Source: Phytophthora quininea | Lineage: Eukaryota; Oomycota; Peronosporomycetes; Peronosporales; Peronosporaceae | NCBI GenBank assembly: GCA_011947345.1 | Contig: JAAVTG010000160.1 | Coordinates: 1-53,640, forward strand | DNA: 53,640 nt | Reading direction: 5' to 3' | Shown here: positions 1 to 11,465 of the stretch, one piece after another | Numbering within the stretch: position 1 is the first letter of the stretch | Layout: each line of letters starts with the position of its first letter | Program-made: the position numbers and the translations under genes | The notes under the pieces: model-generated | The model's database searches: none | What the model was told of the DNA's origin: nothing | What the model saw: the letters and a program-made list of their open reading frames with translations, nothing else

Positions 1-1620
1 AAACTGCAGATAACTGAGGAGTTTCTGGGGTCGCAATAAGCAAATGAGACTTGGAAAAGATACTTCTCCCCCCACCTCCAGAGTTCTTCTATCGAGAAGC
101 TATTGCTTAATTTGTTAAAGCGTGCAACGACACTCTGTTGAGATGGTGCACCTTTTTGTTTGGTCGTCGCTAGCAAGCAGCCGTAAAGGCAAACAAAGAT
201 ACAGCATCGTCAGCAAGCAATCACAAGACAGTCATACTGTACATTTGGTGACCACTTCTTGCTAGGCTTCCCGGCTTCAGAGCGTTTTGTTTGATGCCTC
301 GAGGGATAGCGAATTGTTTTCTGGTGCTTGAGGCAATGCTGCTCACTCGTGTCGTTCGCTGCAGTCAGCTCATCGAGCTTGTAAACGATCTGCTGCAAGG
401 AACTTTCAGAAGAAGCGGATGGAGGACCAAGCAGATGTGTCTCGATGCAGCGATTGTCCGGTGCGGCAGCATTGTCAAATGGAGGTCTCTGAACTTTGTC
501 GTCGAGCAAGTGATCGCAGGAGGGATCGATCTATGTGGTATCCATAGGTATCCTCCCTCTCTACACTCGAATGGATTTGCTCGACCGCACTGGAAAATTT
601 TAATAGCAACGAACGACGCTGTGAACTGCGGTGCGAACGTCCATCAAAGATCATAATAGCCATATGCCGACGAAAAGATGGGCTTTGAGATCGGCGGTCC
701 GCCACCAAGGTCTGACGCGCTCCGTGTCGATTTAGTATGCACGCGCTAGTGTGGGCAACAAGCTGCGTCACGCACACAGTTAGGGTACGTTTGCCTATCG
801 CGTTGGTGATCGTCCTCTGAGCGGATAAACCACAAGATTGCACCTACCCACGTGCCATGCCAACAATAACACTTGCTGCCGCTGCTAGGTTGCAGTTGCT
901 CCAGGACGGCGTGCCAAGCTCGCAGCCCTTTCGGCTGTGGTTGAATTAGATGACTATCGCCGCGGCGCTGTCGGGATCAACCTGAAAAAGAGTCGGAGTG
1001 CAGTACCATAATTCAACATTCACGAGATTATGGCGGCGCGGCGCCGCGATATGCAGCAAGTTGTGGGAAACTCTCTGCTACAGTGCACCGGAACTGTGTG
1101 GTGGATCATAGTGAAAATCGCTCGTCGCGTTTGAAGCTCAATATTGAAGTGTTCAAAGCGAGAGCAGATTGGCAGGATCGCCCAAATGAATACGCTGCTA
1201 CAGACGATACGGACGCTTAGGATCAGCACCGGAATCGCATCAGTTCTTCGCGAGGAAAGCTATGATAATGGACACCCTGGTCTCATACGTTTTCCTCGGC
1301 TCGACTCGCAGCGCCTATCTTGATAATCGGTGGCGACTTCGCTGTCCGAAAGGTCTAACGTCACTTTGAGATTCGAGTAGCGAGAAAAGGAAACCCTGTA
1401 CCCTCCACAGCATCACCTTCGCCATGGTGATGCTGCTGGCCGCGTATTAGTCTTTTGACGCGACTAGAAGAACCGGAAGGGAGCAAACAAGTCACAGCGT
1501 TTACTTCAGTCGTCGCCCTAGCAATGGCTTGCGGTGAGTCAGCGGAATCTAGATGAAAATGTATCTATTACTCTATCCTGTACTACTTTCACTTTACCAC
1601 ACTACGCTTTTACTAGACTT
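1..1620. other. No supported gene
   Basis: Only short overlapping open frames on both strands are present, the longest about 120 codons. None shows a recognisable domain, a signal peptide or a convincing splice structure. I see no repeat shared with the rest of the window. The stretch lies downstream of SP-A, whose stop codon is at its right edge. Confidence 0.5.
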
Positions 1621-3336
1621 CTAACTAACGTTTAACTTTGCTTTGAGCTCGAGGTGGCCACCTTTGGCCGCCTTCGGAACCCACAACACCAACGATCCAC
1701 CACCGGTACTAGGAAGACCCATAAACCCCGGACGATATCGATCAAATACAATGTCTTGCCACCCAGCGCCGTGGTGTTCGACACCCACTTGGCAGAGCCA
1801 CCGGCCTTGACGTCCACTTCGGCGATCTTGTCGCCTCCAGACAGAATGTTGACAGTGACGTCCTTCGTGTCGGTACTGTTGAAATTGATGATGACTTGGC
1901 CGTCCCCTCCCGAGTCCAGGAGCTCGTACTGCCCTTAAAGGCTTTGCTTAGGGCATTTAACCCGAGCGTGGCGGGCTCGTTGCCGTCGTCGATCTCCCCA
2001 TGAACTGGGTGGGGCCACATATCGTCTGGAGATACTCGGCAAGAGTCATCGTGATATCATACGTGGCGTCGAATCCACTGGCCGAGATGACGGTGAGCGT
2101 CTTGTCGATCACTTGGTACGCAATGTACTGCGCTTTGAGATCGGTGCCATTGTTGCTGTAGCCTTTCTTGATCAGGTCGTCGATCATCACGCCGAACGTC
2201 TTGCGGAGTGTCTCGCGCGTCTTGTAGGCGGTCGCTTCGTCCGACTGCTGGATCATAAGATCCATGCAGTTGTTCGTCACAGTGGCCACGTCGTACACCA
2301 TCAGGTCCGAGTTGCTGATCTTCAAACGCATCTCCGACTTGGAGATGTCGGGGTTCTCGGTGCGGTACTCTTCCATCGTCATCCACACGCGGTCAGCCAG
2401 CGACCGCAAGTCGGCACCACATGTTGAGTTGGACTTCATCCCGGTTTCAAGCGTCGAGATCTCCGAGGCCGTCAGCTCCGACGCGGCCTGGGTGAAGTTG
2501 GCGCCGATCATGAAGGCCCTGAACTTGCTCCAGCTCGAGACGATCTCGTCGTCGTACGCCAACGCCTGGCTCAGAATGTATTGGGCTGTCATCAGCACCG
2601 CTCGCGCCTTCCAGAGCTGCGCGGGGACCATTTTCCAGTAGAGACAGCGAATGATCACAATGGGTAGATCTGTCACCACCAGGTTGGATTGGTACACCAT
2701 CAGCATGAGCTTTGCTTGTGATGTTTGCGGGTCTTGGGCTTTGACGTTACGAACGTAGCGGTTAATGGCGCGGAGCAGCGTCGTCAACGAGTTGGCGCAG
2801 CGGAAGGCTTGGGTTATGTGCTTGCCCAGCTTCACCACCTTGCCGAACGCCCCGACGTCAAGACGTCGAAAACATTGACGGCAATGACGCCGACTTTGGC
2901 GAACACCTCCATGCCGCAATCGTCTCCCTGACGGACACATTCCATGCCGCACTCGACAGGGTAGCCCAGCGGACACTCGGTCCAGCAAGTGTTGGTGAGT
3001 TCGTTCCGGTCGAAGTTGCTCGGACATTTGTCCATGATGTGGGCTTCTCGGTAGCACGCCATGTCGGGCGAGACAGACCACGGCCCTACCCAGTTGCGGT
3101 ACGTCGAGGTCACGGTGCTGACGGCCTTGGAGGGTCATGTCGAAGTTGGCCAAGTCGAGCGAGCCGGACGACGTCGTCGTTGTATCGTTTGAGTCCGACG
3201 AGTCCGACACATCCGACGCCTCTGCTGCTTCGGAGGAGTCATCGTCGTCGTCCCAGAAGGTTAAATCGAAGCCCCTAGTCACGAAAACGCTGGCGAGAAG
3301 GAGGACAAGCACCAGTGTCGCCTTTAAGCGTACCAT
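1621..3336 (-). pseudogene. SP-A: secreted cysteine-rich family protein, frame-broken
   Basis: Member of the window's secreted family. The ATG at 3336 opens a hydrophobic leader (MVRLKATLVLVLLLASVFV) followed by an Asp/Ser/Thr-rich linker. The seven-cysteine module (NWVGPW, ACYREAH, YPVECGMEC) lies at about 2870-3110, one frame away from the leader. The helical middle (RYVRNVKAQDPQTSQ, SNSTCGADL, VTNNCM, TICGPTQFMG) returns to the first frame at 1980-2850. The tail (GGDKIAEVDV, ALGGKTLYL, GGHLEL, NVS-stop) needs further shifts near 1975, 1935 and 1735. I count about five single-base frame breaks, so this is either a decayed gene or poorly polished sequence. I chose ATG 3336 because a near-perfect oomycete initiator lies about 60 bases upstream. 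The molecular function is unknown. Confidence 0.75.
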
Positions 3337-3393
3337 GTACTGATCTGTGCAGGCCTGCGATGTGTTGCACGGCACCGCGTGAGCTCGCCGCTG

Positions 3394-3410
3394 CCAAATG
3401 GGAAATGAGC
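3394..3410 (-). promoter_or_regulatory. Oomycete initiator (Inr) of SP-A
   Basis: On the minus strand the bases read GCTCATTTCCCATTTGG. This fits the known oomycete core promoter consensus GCTCATTYYNCAWTTT almost exactly. It lies about 60 bases upstream of the chosen ATG, the usual spacing for a short oomycete 5' leader. Confidence 0.6.
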
Positions 3411-6064
3411 TGGTTCCTATTTCCTTTGCTGGCTTTTCCAACTTTGCAGTCGTATTGAAAGCTCGGAGGGAGGCACATCGCTCGGAAACGCTACGAACGG
3501 CGAGGGGCCTCTCGAATTCATACAATCGACCAAACCATTGAAGACCTCCAAACATAAACTGCGAGTTTTTGAGAGATCGGGAGCTCAAAGGGTGATGGTA
3601 GCGTTTGTAGGCCCAGTGTTGTGGTGCTTCCAAACAACCATGAATACGCGGACCGAGGTCGTGCACACAATCGCAGCACAAAATGATGCTTTTGAAGTAG
3701 TACACTACCTGGTTCTTCAAACAACAAAAGAGAGGGGTATGGTATAGTATGAACCGACGTAGCTGTCTTGTTGCGGACCCCAGACGACTAAAAGTCGAGC
3801 TCAGACGGCTGCTATGAAGCACTTCAACCGTTTAATATTGGTTTGAAAGTCGTGCATAGACGTCGTGAAACCTGGCAATCGTACAAAAACATTTTCGTGC
3901 CGGTGGTGGCCTAGCCGAACAGCGGAAAACGTGGATCGGCCTGCTTAACACTCTCAAAAACTTTCATGTGTTTTTCGGTAGGGCAATTGCCAAACTGTAT
4001 CCGAATGCCTGGGCGACTGAGCATTAGTACTATAGTGTAGTGCAGTGCTACATAGTACACAACCGCGATTGCATGCCAGCAGCACAGCACAGTGGCGATC
4101 ATCAGGAGCGGGCACCAGAGCTCATCTTCCAGTGCAGAAACGAATGCTACTAGCGCCCGATTGCTTCCCTCGACAGACTTCGTAATAAGCTTCAGAACAA
4201 GACCTCGCGAGGGTGGAAGGAGACCTGCAACTGCAGAGATTAAAAGCGTTAAACGAGTACTATGGGCGATGCTCTGAGGGTTTCCGCTCCCAGAAACTCA
4301 AAGCCTTGGGAAGAAACATTAGCGAAACGTTTAGCTGGAGAGGGGTGACCAGCTGCGCGTCACCCAAACACCAGAATCCCGCGATGTGCCGCCGCTGAAT
4401 ATTCGGTGCAGCTCAAAGCTGGGGAGTTCAAAAGTCTCTCTATACAGGAGCTCACGCGCAGCAAATGCGCGTAAGAAAAACGCGTGTAGTCCAATAGCTG
4501 ATGGTGAGAGATCGGCTTTGTTCACCTGGTTAAGGTCTTCAAGAAGCTTTTCCCCGACTGGGCAAAGTTTCGAGATGAATACGAGGCATCCTACTGGGAC
4601 ATTCTTTCACCTGAGAACAGGACACTGCGGAAGATTTTGATGCACCGCGCGCAGGCGACATCTGCAGACAAGTACCGCCGCGAGCACCATCGAAGGAGAG
4701 CAACACCGTACGTATTCGGTACCACACGAATTTTTAACTTGAAAGTTCATGCGGACGTCCTCAAAAGTCGGGATCAGATGCTGCAGGAAGAGATGTGTAA
4801 GCCGCGGACGCGCCAATAGCATCCGCCTCAAGCTCAATGACGACTCGAGGATCAAATCGTCCAAACGAACGCCGCGTCGTGGTTCACAGCGTGAAACCAG
4901 CCAGAAGATTAGACGCGTTTCGGAATCCACGTAGGCTGGTGACTAGAATCCTGTCGTGGCTAAAAACTGGTTTCGCTGGCCGGCTCATCGAGTTTGCTTG
5001 GAGTTGCTGGACTATAGCGATTGTTGTTGCCAGTACATGCGATTGGAGGCCTTTGTTTCTTTGGTATCATATCATACAGGACGACTATTTCTCTTTTTCG
5101 GAACCGAAATGCCAAGCAGAACTCTTATCTTGCTGATACTACAGTTCCAGGGCATACAAAATACTGAAGCGGCTTTCGACCACCGTTGAACGTATCATGC
5201 ATACTGGTGATGAGGTGCTATGCTTCTGCGGAGCCCTGTGGACTGAAACACGGATCGTTTCATCATTTCTGCGTAGATCCAAGAATTTCCAAGATGGGTT
5301 TTACTACCAGTAAACTACTCTACTTGAAGTGCGTTGTGGTGGTAGGACGAGGGATGTATTCGGTGTATGTCGTCCCAGCACGCAAGTGCTGTGCAGTTAG
5401 AGCAGCTTCTTTGTATCGCTTGCTGCAACCTTCAAGCGTGCGCGATGCATCCACACTCTGGAATTCGCAGCACCAAATACGAAGGAAACCGTCCTATGGT
5501 GTTCTTCTGCAAGCTTGCCAAGCTCGCCGACAAGTCCGTCACGAAGATGTGTCGTCGTTCTACTGAAATTTCGCTAGTGGACTTCTGCTGTTTCTACTGC
5601 TCGGACAAAAACACTTCCACGATAGATGTTGGGATCTGCAAGGTTGCACTTGCCAAGTTGAAAGACGCGATCCAGTCTGTCCTGCGATGCTTTACGAGAC
5701 TAAGAAGGATGCTTCCGTTAATCAGAGGACATCCCCACGTACTCGCCCTCTCCATCTCCATTGCAACGTCAAGTTTTAGTTCCGCAGTGAAAGTTCGGCG
5801 AATGCATGCCACCATGAACCTCAACCATTTCTTTCGCACTGGAGTCCGTCGATACCTTACCGTAGCCACCAATTCAGTCTGTCTTAGCCAACGTTGCGTT
5901 CTGAAAACACAGGATGTTGTTGCCATCGCAGCGTGACAGCAAAGAATTCGTGGCCGTGGGCCGCTACGAGTCGCCGTCGTTGGTGTCATCGCTCTTTCGC
6001 GCTCTTCACGAATTCCTGATACAAGACTCGGAGCTCTATCGTCGCCTCACTAAGATGAACCGTT
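3411..6064. other. Intergenic stretch without a recognised gene
   Basis: This lies between the divergent genes SP-A and SP-B. Several open frames of 60-190 codons overlap on both strands, the longest at 5367-5936(+). None has recognisable domains or a plausible leader. The only segment with a protein-like composition is listed separately at 4519-4819. Confidence 0.4.
4519..4819 (+). pseudogene. Possible exon fragment of unknown protein
   Basis: A frame of about 100 codons ends at TAG 4817-4819. It reads as a plausible charged alpha-helical protein (FPDWAKFRDEYEAS, ILSPENRTLRKILMHRA, KSRDQMLQEEMC). It opens directly after an in-frame stop and has no good start codon, so it would have to be an internal or last exon. 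I recognise no family. It may be a relic or a chance frame. Confidence 0.25.
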
Positions 6065-6080
6065 CCTCATTCTTCTTTTG
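6065..6080 (+). promoter_or_regulatory. Oomycete initiator (Inr) of SP-B
   Basis: CCTCATTCTTCTTTTG fits the TCATT-Y-Y-N3-W-TTT initiator pattern. It lies about 40 bases before the ATG at 6106, which is why I prefer 6106 to the upstream in-frame ATG at 6055. Confidence 0.5.
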
Positions 6081-6105
6081 CAACATCCGAACGACCACCA
6101 AGAAG

Positions 6106-7755
6106 ATGCGAGTGGCTTTTGTGCTCTTCGTTCTCCTATCCGACGCAACCAGCGCCGACTGGACCTTCTGGGGTGACGACGATGGTTCCTCATGGCCTTC
6201 GACCGATCAAGTGGACGCAGAAACTTCATCAACATCTTCCTCCTCGGCTAAGCTACAGACGACGTCACTTACTTCAAACTATTCGATGGCGACCCCAGCT
6301 ACAGCCACAAGCACAGTCACATCGACGTACCGCAACTGGGTTGGTCCTTGGAGTCTCTCCTCGGATTCTGCGTGCTACCGCGACGCCCACATCATGGATA
6401 CTTGTCTTGCTAATTACAATCGCAACGATGTCACAAACACTTGCTGGGCGCAGTGTCCGATCCAGTACCCCGTCGAGTGTGGTATGGAGTGCATCCGGCA
6501 GGAGGACGACTGCAGTTTGGAGATTGTAAACAAGGTCGGGGTCGTGGCCGTATCAATTCTGAGCACTGCCACCGCCGGCATCTTCGGCAAACTGGAAGCT
6601 GTCGCTGAAGGACTGAGACCGCTGTCAAATGCGCCAACTCGATGATCGGCGTGGTGAGGCCATCATCCGATACGTCCGCAACATCAAGACGTCCGACCCA
6701 CAGACTTCGCAGGACAAAATGTTGGCGCTACTGTACCAGTCGAACAATGTGGTGACGGACTTGCCTTTGGCCATTTACGCCTGCATGGGGTTGGACGCCT
6801 CCGCTGCACTCACGTTGACGCAAAGTGTGCTCTCCACTGCCCAGTGGGTCCTCATGCAAGTGCTCGCTTACGACGATGAAATCGTCTCGAGTTGGGACCA
6901 ATTCGTGGCGTTCCTGAAAGGAGCGAACTTCACTGTCGACACCAACGAGATCAACGACACGGAAATCGCCTCGCTCAGTGACGCGTTGAAATCCAACTCA
7001 ACGTGTGGGTTCGACTTGCAGTCGCTCACTGATCGCACGTGGATGACAGTGGCGCAGATGAAGAAGGAGAAGCCCGACATCACAGAAGATGAGCTTCGTC
7101 TTGAGATCTCAAACTCGGAGCTCGTCGTGACGGACATCGCCACCGTGACCAATAACTGTATGCAACAGTTGATCCAGGAGTCCGACCTCGCTACTGCGTA
7201 CAGCACGCGCAACGAGCTCCGCAAGGACTTTGGGGTGATCATTGACGACCTCATTTCGACCGGAGCGAGCGACAACGGATCGTCGTTGACGGTAGAAGAA
7301 TACGCCTACAAGATCGTCGACAAGGGTCTCACTTCCATCGCTGTCACCGGTCTCGACCCCACCGATCTATTAACACTGCTCGCCGAGTACGTTCAGACCA
7401 TCTGCGGTCCTTCGCAATACATCAGGAACGTCGACGACGGCGCCGACGATTCCACTCTGGGACTAAGCACGCTCGAGGATGTCTTCAACGGAAGTTCGAG
7501 CTCCTGGGCGAAGGTGGGCGATGGTCAAGTAGTTATCAACTTCTCAAGTTCAGACACCGACGATGTCAGCGTCAACATTTACTCCGGCGGCGAAAGATTG
7601 ACGAAGTTGATGTTACTGCCGGTGGAACCTCGACGTGGACGTCGAACAACACGGCTCTGGGCGGAAAGACATTGTACTTGGATCGCTGGTGCTGTGGGTC
7701 CCAAAGGCATCAGAAGGCGGTCACTTGGCTTAACGCGAAACTAAATGTGAGTTAA
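6106..7755 (+). pseudogene. SP-B: secreted cysteine-rich family protein, broken with C-terminal deletion
   Basis: The ATG at 6106 opens a leader (MRVAFVLFVLLSDATSA), then an acidic/Ser-Thr linker and the cysteine module (YRNWVGPW, SACYRDAH, YPVECGMEC) at 6325-6525. The frame breaks near 6612 and again near 6658. The middle domain then reads on to about 7600 (RYVRNIKTSDPQTSQ, SNSTCGFDL, VTNNCM, TICGPSQY). Another break near 7600 precedes the tail (ALGGKTLYLDRW). After DRW, about 40 bases that encode the conserved PGFLGLPG/GGGSL loop in the paralogues are missing, and the sequence resumes at LWVPKASEGGH in another frame. This small deletion is not explained by base-calling error, so I call it a pseudogene. 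It is divergent from SP-A and convergent with SP-C, whose stop is 130 bases away. Confidence 0.75.
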
Positions 7756-7887
7756 ACAGCGAGAATTTGTCAATACGACCCGAAGTTGTAGTGGTCTCGG
7801 CCGATTAATACACTGGTCGTTAACGTGAACGGTTAAGAAGCACTTCTTGGTACGGACAGCATTGGAAATCACCGGTAGTTAGCGTAA

Positions 7888-9758
7888 CTAGCTCACGTTG
7901 AGCTGGGCTTCGACCTCCAGGTGGCCACCTTGACGAGCAAGTGGCACCCACAACACTAACGAACCACCGCCTGTTCCAGGTAGTCCCAGAAAACCTGGAC
8001 GCCACCGGTCCAAATACAACGTCTTACCGCCCAGCGCCGTGATATTCGATGTCCACTGCGCTGTTCCTCCTGCACGGAGATCCACTTCGTCGATCTTGTC
8101 GCCACCAGACATGATGTTGATCGTCACATCCTCCGTGTCCTTGCTCGTGAAGCTGATGATCACTTTGCCATCACCCTTCCTCTTCCACGAACTGGTACTG
8201 TTCTTGAAAGCTTTCTTGAGGGCATTCAAGCCTAGAGTTGCATCGTCATCCCCATCATCGATCTCGCCCATGAACTGCGTCGGGCCGCAGATCGTTTGTA
8301 AATACTCCGAGAACATCGTCGAGAGGTCGGTAGGATCCAGGCCCGTGACTGCGATGGTGGTGAGACCATTGTCAAGCCAGACATAGGCGCTCTGAATTTC
8401 CTCAATGTGAGAACCGTTGTTGCTCTTTCCGGTCTTGATCAGTTGGTTGATCATCACGCTGAAGGCCTTGCGAAGCGTCTCACGAGTGGTGTAGGCGGTC
8501 GCTTTCGAGGACTGGGCAATCATGTCGGCCATGCAGTTGTTGGTCACCGTAGCAACGTCGTACAGCACGAAATCTGACTCGCTGATCTTCAGACGAAGGT
8601 CTCCATCACTGATGCCGGGGTTCTCTTCTCTGTAGTGGCCCACCATTTGCCAAGTACGGTCCGTCAGCGACTTCAGGTCGGCACCACACGTCGAGTTCTG
8701 CTTCATCGCCGTCTCGAGGTTTGAGATTTCTCCCTCAGTGATCTCACTGATAGCGTCGGTGAAGTTGGCGCCGGTCAGGAACGCCTTGAAGTGTTCCCAG
8801 TCCAAAATGATGTCGTCTTGATAGGCTAACACCATCAACAGGATCCACTGGGCAGTCGAGAGGATACTTTGGGACAGTCGAAGATTGGGCGGGACATCTT
8901 TGCCCATACAGGCGTACATGGCAATCGGCAAGTCCGTCACCACGTTGTTCGTCTGGTACAAGACCATCAGCAACTTGGCTTCGGATGTTTGCGGATCCTC
9001 GGCCACTACGCTACGAGTAAAACGGATGATCGCCCTTAGCACAGTGAGCATCGAGTTGGTGCATTTCACAGCCCACGTAATCTTCTTGCCTGCCTTAGCC
9101 AACTCACCGAATACCCCGAAAGTGGCCATACTCAACGTCGACATCGCCACGGCAGAAACCTTGGCGAGAACTTCGCGAATGCAGCCGTCATTTTGACGGA
9201 CGCATTCCATGCCGCACTCTACTGGGTAGTTCAGTGGACACTCGGTCCAGCACGTGTTGGTCAACTCGTTGCGGTCGTAGTTGGAGGGGCACGTGTCCAT
9301 GATGTGAGCTTCACGGTAGCACGCAGAGTCGGGTGACAGAGTCCACGGACCTACCCAGTTGCGGTACGTCGACTTGACTGTGCTAATGGCCGTGATGGAG
9401 TTCGCAAGGTTCTCGCTCATCGTCGTGGTGTCTAGAGATGACCCAGTTGGGAGTTCAAACCCGTAGGATGAAGAGGAGTCGAATGTAGGGGCCTTGGGTG
9501 ATGAAGAACTTGTCGGGGCTTCAGTAGCGGGTGTCGCCATGTCGGACCCGGACATCTTGGCAAGCATGGATTTCACTTCGTCCAGGTTCGTTGATCCCAC
9601 CGCTTCTTCGATAGCTTCCGGTGACAGCGTTGATATGTCAGTTGATGAACCTGAAGCAGAGTCGTCGTCATCGTTCCAAATGCCCAGTTGATACTCTGCG
9701 TGCCGGTGGTGGTGGCAGCCATGGCCAATATGACGAACGCCACTCTTGGCCGCACCAT
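7888..9758 (-). CDS. SP-C: secreted cysteine-rich family protein
   Basis: This is the best preserved of the older family members. The ATG at 9758 opens MVRPRVAFVILAMAATTTG, a clear signal peptide. One missing base near 9680 (a TTT run in other members' WAFW/TFW word) puts the leader out of frame with the rest; from there to the stop at 7888 the frame is open. Order after the leader: Ser/Thr/Asp-rich linker of about 110 residues; seven-cysteine module (NWVGPW, ACYREAH, NTCWTECP, YPVECGMEC); helical middle with single cysteines (VKCTNS, YACMG, NSTCGADL, NNCM, TICGPT); and a beta-rich tail (GDGKVIISF, DTEDVTINIMSGG, LYLDRWRPGFLGLPG, GGHLEVEAQLNVS). Twelve cysteines follow the leader, enough for six disulfides. 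Several NxS/T sites suggest glycosylation. Role unknown; apoplastic or cell-surface location is inferred. Confidence 0.8.
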
Positions 9759-9809
9759 CTTGGACCTTGCAAAGTAGAAAACTAGAGTCGGTGGTGAGAC
9801 CCACGCTGC

Positions 9810-9825
9810 AAAATGCAGAATGAGT
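9810..9825 (-). promoter_or_regulatory. Oomycete initiator (Inr) of SP-C
   Basis: The minus strand reads ACTCATTCTGCATTTT, a strong match to the oomycete Inr consensus, about 55 bases upstream of the ATG at 9758. Confidence 0.6.
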
Positions 9826-10999
9826 TGCTTTCCTCTTTGTGAAATTCAGCGGTCACCGATCTAGCTAGCACCGTGGTTTTCTTTGGTCGAGACAGCGGTA
9901 ACCTGGCGAACGGCAGGCGCAGTCACAACAGCAAGCAATCGATACGGTCGTCTGCAAGGTCAAGGACTAAAAACATCCCAACGAGGATGAGAGTGCTGTT
10001 GCGACCGCCAGCATCTTCGCACCGTGTAATACCTGCTGAGATCAGACACCAAACAGCCTGATTATACCGATCTACGGCGCTTTTGTCGCTAATGTTGCAG
10101 CGTCTCTATCGTCACCAAAGCGAGACATTTGATTAGACGCGTATGTACCAGTACATCTCAAGGAGGTCAATGGATGAAGGTTTGAAGATGAAACCTCCCG
10201 GTTGTCTGGCGCTTGATAGAAGACTCGGAATGTGGTCGTAATATACAAACCTTGGCCAGTCAACCAAACACGAGGCAGCTATCGTCACTGACATCGAGGC
10301 GATTACAGGTACCGGTATGCAACCCCACATCTTGGCCTCGATCCTGCGTATTCTCTGTCCAGGTGTACGGAGCATTAGCGAAATGGAGGTACCAGCGAGT
10401 TACTTTGCAATTGCCGCGACAAAACGCCAATAAGAGCTCCAGATTCAAACACAAACAGCGCGTCACTGAAAGCTCCGTAAACCAAAGCCTGTTGAGCATC
10501 TACCAGCGTGGGGGTCGACGGGGAGCTTTATCGTGGCATACCGGTATAACTTTGTTGGATGGGCCGGTCCACCACTTAGTCAGCTCCTTGAAGAATGCCG
10601 GTGGATATCTCGCTAGTTCATTCATCTGCTGTCTTCCACCTGACTCCTGAATCTTAGCCGCCTGGGTCACGAAAGCACTCGAGTGAACCACCTCTTCACG
10701 GCAATCGTCCACCACTCGGCCACTTGACAGTAACTTGTTGTACAAACGAGTGGTGCGAACGCATGTGATTGCTTGGTGGAGTTTTGGTGTCTGCAACGCC
10801 CGTGGTCCCACCCAGATGCTTCATCTCGAGATTGAATTAAAGATCTGTCCACAGATCCAGTCTGAGTCAGGTACTGACGCGTTTGCCATCGACAACCAAG
10901 CTATCCACCTTCTTTTGGTTGTCGAAACGAGTCTGACGAATTTCAGTTTGTCGAAAGGAAGGGACACTCCATATCTTTAGCAGCGACCACAAGCTCACC
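9826..10999. other. Intergenic stretch, no recognised gene
   Basis: Open frames of up to 145 codons (10213-10650 plus, 10500-10811 minus) overlap each other and show no domain or leader I can name. The right end must hold the promoter of the roadblock gene at 11000, but I see no clear initiator there. Confidence 0.4.
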
Positions 11000-11371
11000 A
11001 TGTCGGAGGTCGAGGAGACTCTGGAGCGCATCAAGAACCACAAAGGTGTCGAGGGATATGTCATCGCGGACCGCAACGGTAACGTGCTGCGTCGCCATCC
11101 GCAGATGCAGGTGGCCGAGGCCGAAAAGTACGCGCTCTACATGAAGGAGCTCACCACCAAAGCTCGAGGAGTCGTGCGAGACTTGAACCCCAAGAACGAC
11201 CTGCAGTACATGCGCATCCGCGTCAAGAAGCTCGAGCTGCTCATTGCCCATGGTAAGAGCCTGTCCAGGTCTATTTATCCACTCAGTACGCCTCACATTC
11301 GTTGCCATTATACCACAGAGAAAGACTTTCTGGTCGTGGTGATCCAGAGATGGACGCCGACCAACGGATAG
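11000..11371 (+). CDS. DYNLRB: Dynein light chain, roadblock/LC7 type
   Basis: Encodes a roadblock/LC7 light chain of cytoplasmic or flagellar dynein, which binds the intermediate chain as a dimer. The ATG at 11000 opens MSEVEETLERIKNHKGVEG, the typical family start. GYVIADRNGNVLR and YMKELTTKARGVVRDLNP follow, then RIRVKKLELLIAH. A GTAAGA...CACAG intron at 11253-11318 (66 bases) separates this from the last exon EKDFLVVVIQ, which is the expected C-terminal strand. Spliced length is about 101 residues, normal for the family (96-104). The intron length is a multiple of three and contains no stop, so retention would simply insert 22 residues. There are no frame breaks. It is convergent with MCMBP, whose stop lies about 95 bases beyond. 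Confidence 0.92.
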   Translation: MSEVEETLERIKNHKGVEGYVIADRNGNVLRRHPQMQVAEAEKYALYMKELTTKARGVVRDLNPKNDLQYMRIRVKKLELLIAHGKSLSRSIYPLSTPHIRCHYTTEKDFLVVVIQRWTPTNG

Positions 11372-11465
11372 CTGACAATGAGCTTACATTCCACCCACCC
11401 AGACCTGCAGACACAACTCCAGGACTCCACTTCATACTTCACTCAAACAAGAGAGACATTCCCAT

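Noticed and set aside
10500..10811. Minus-strand frame with polymerase-like look (NELARYPPAFFKELTKWW)
   Set aside because: No catalytic motifs, no continuation on either side and no start context; treated as a chance open frame.
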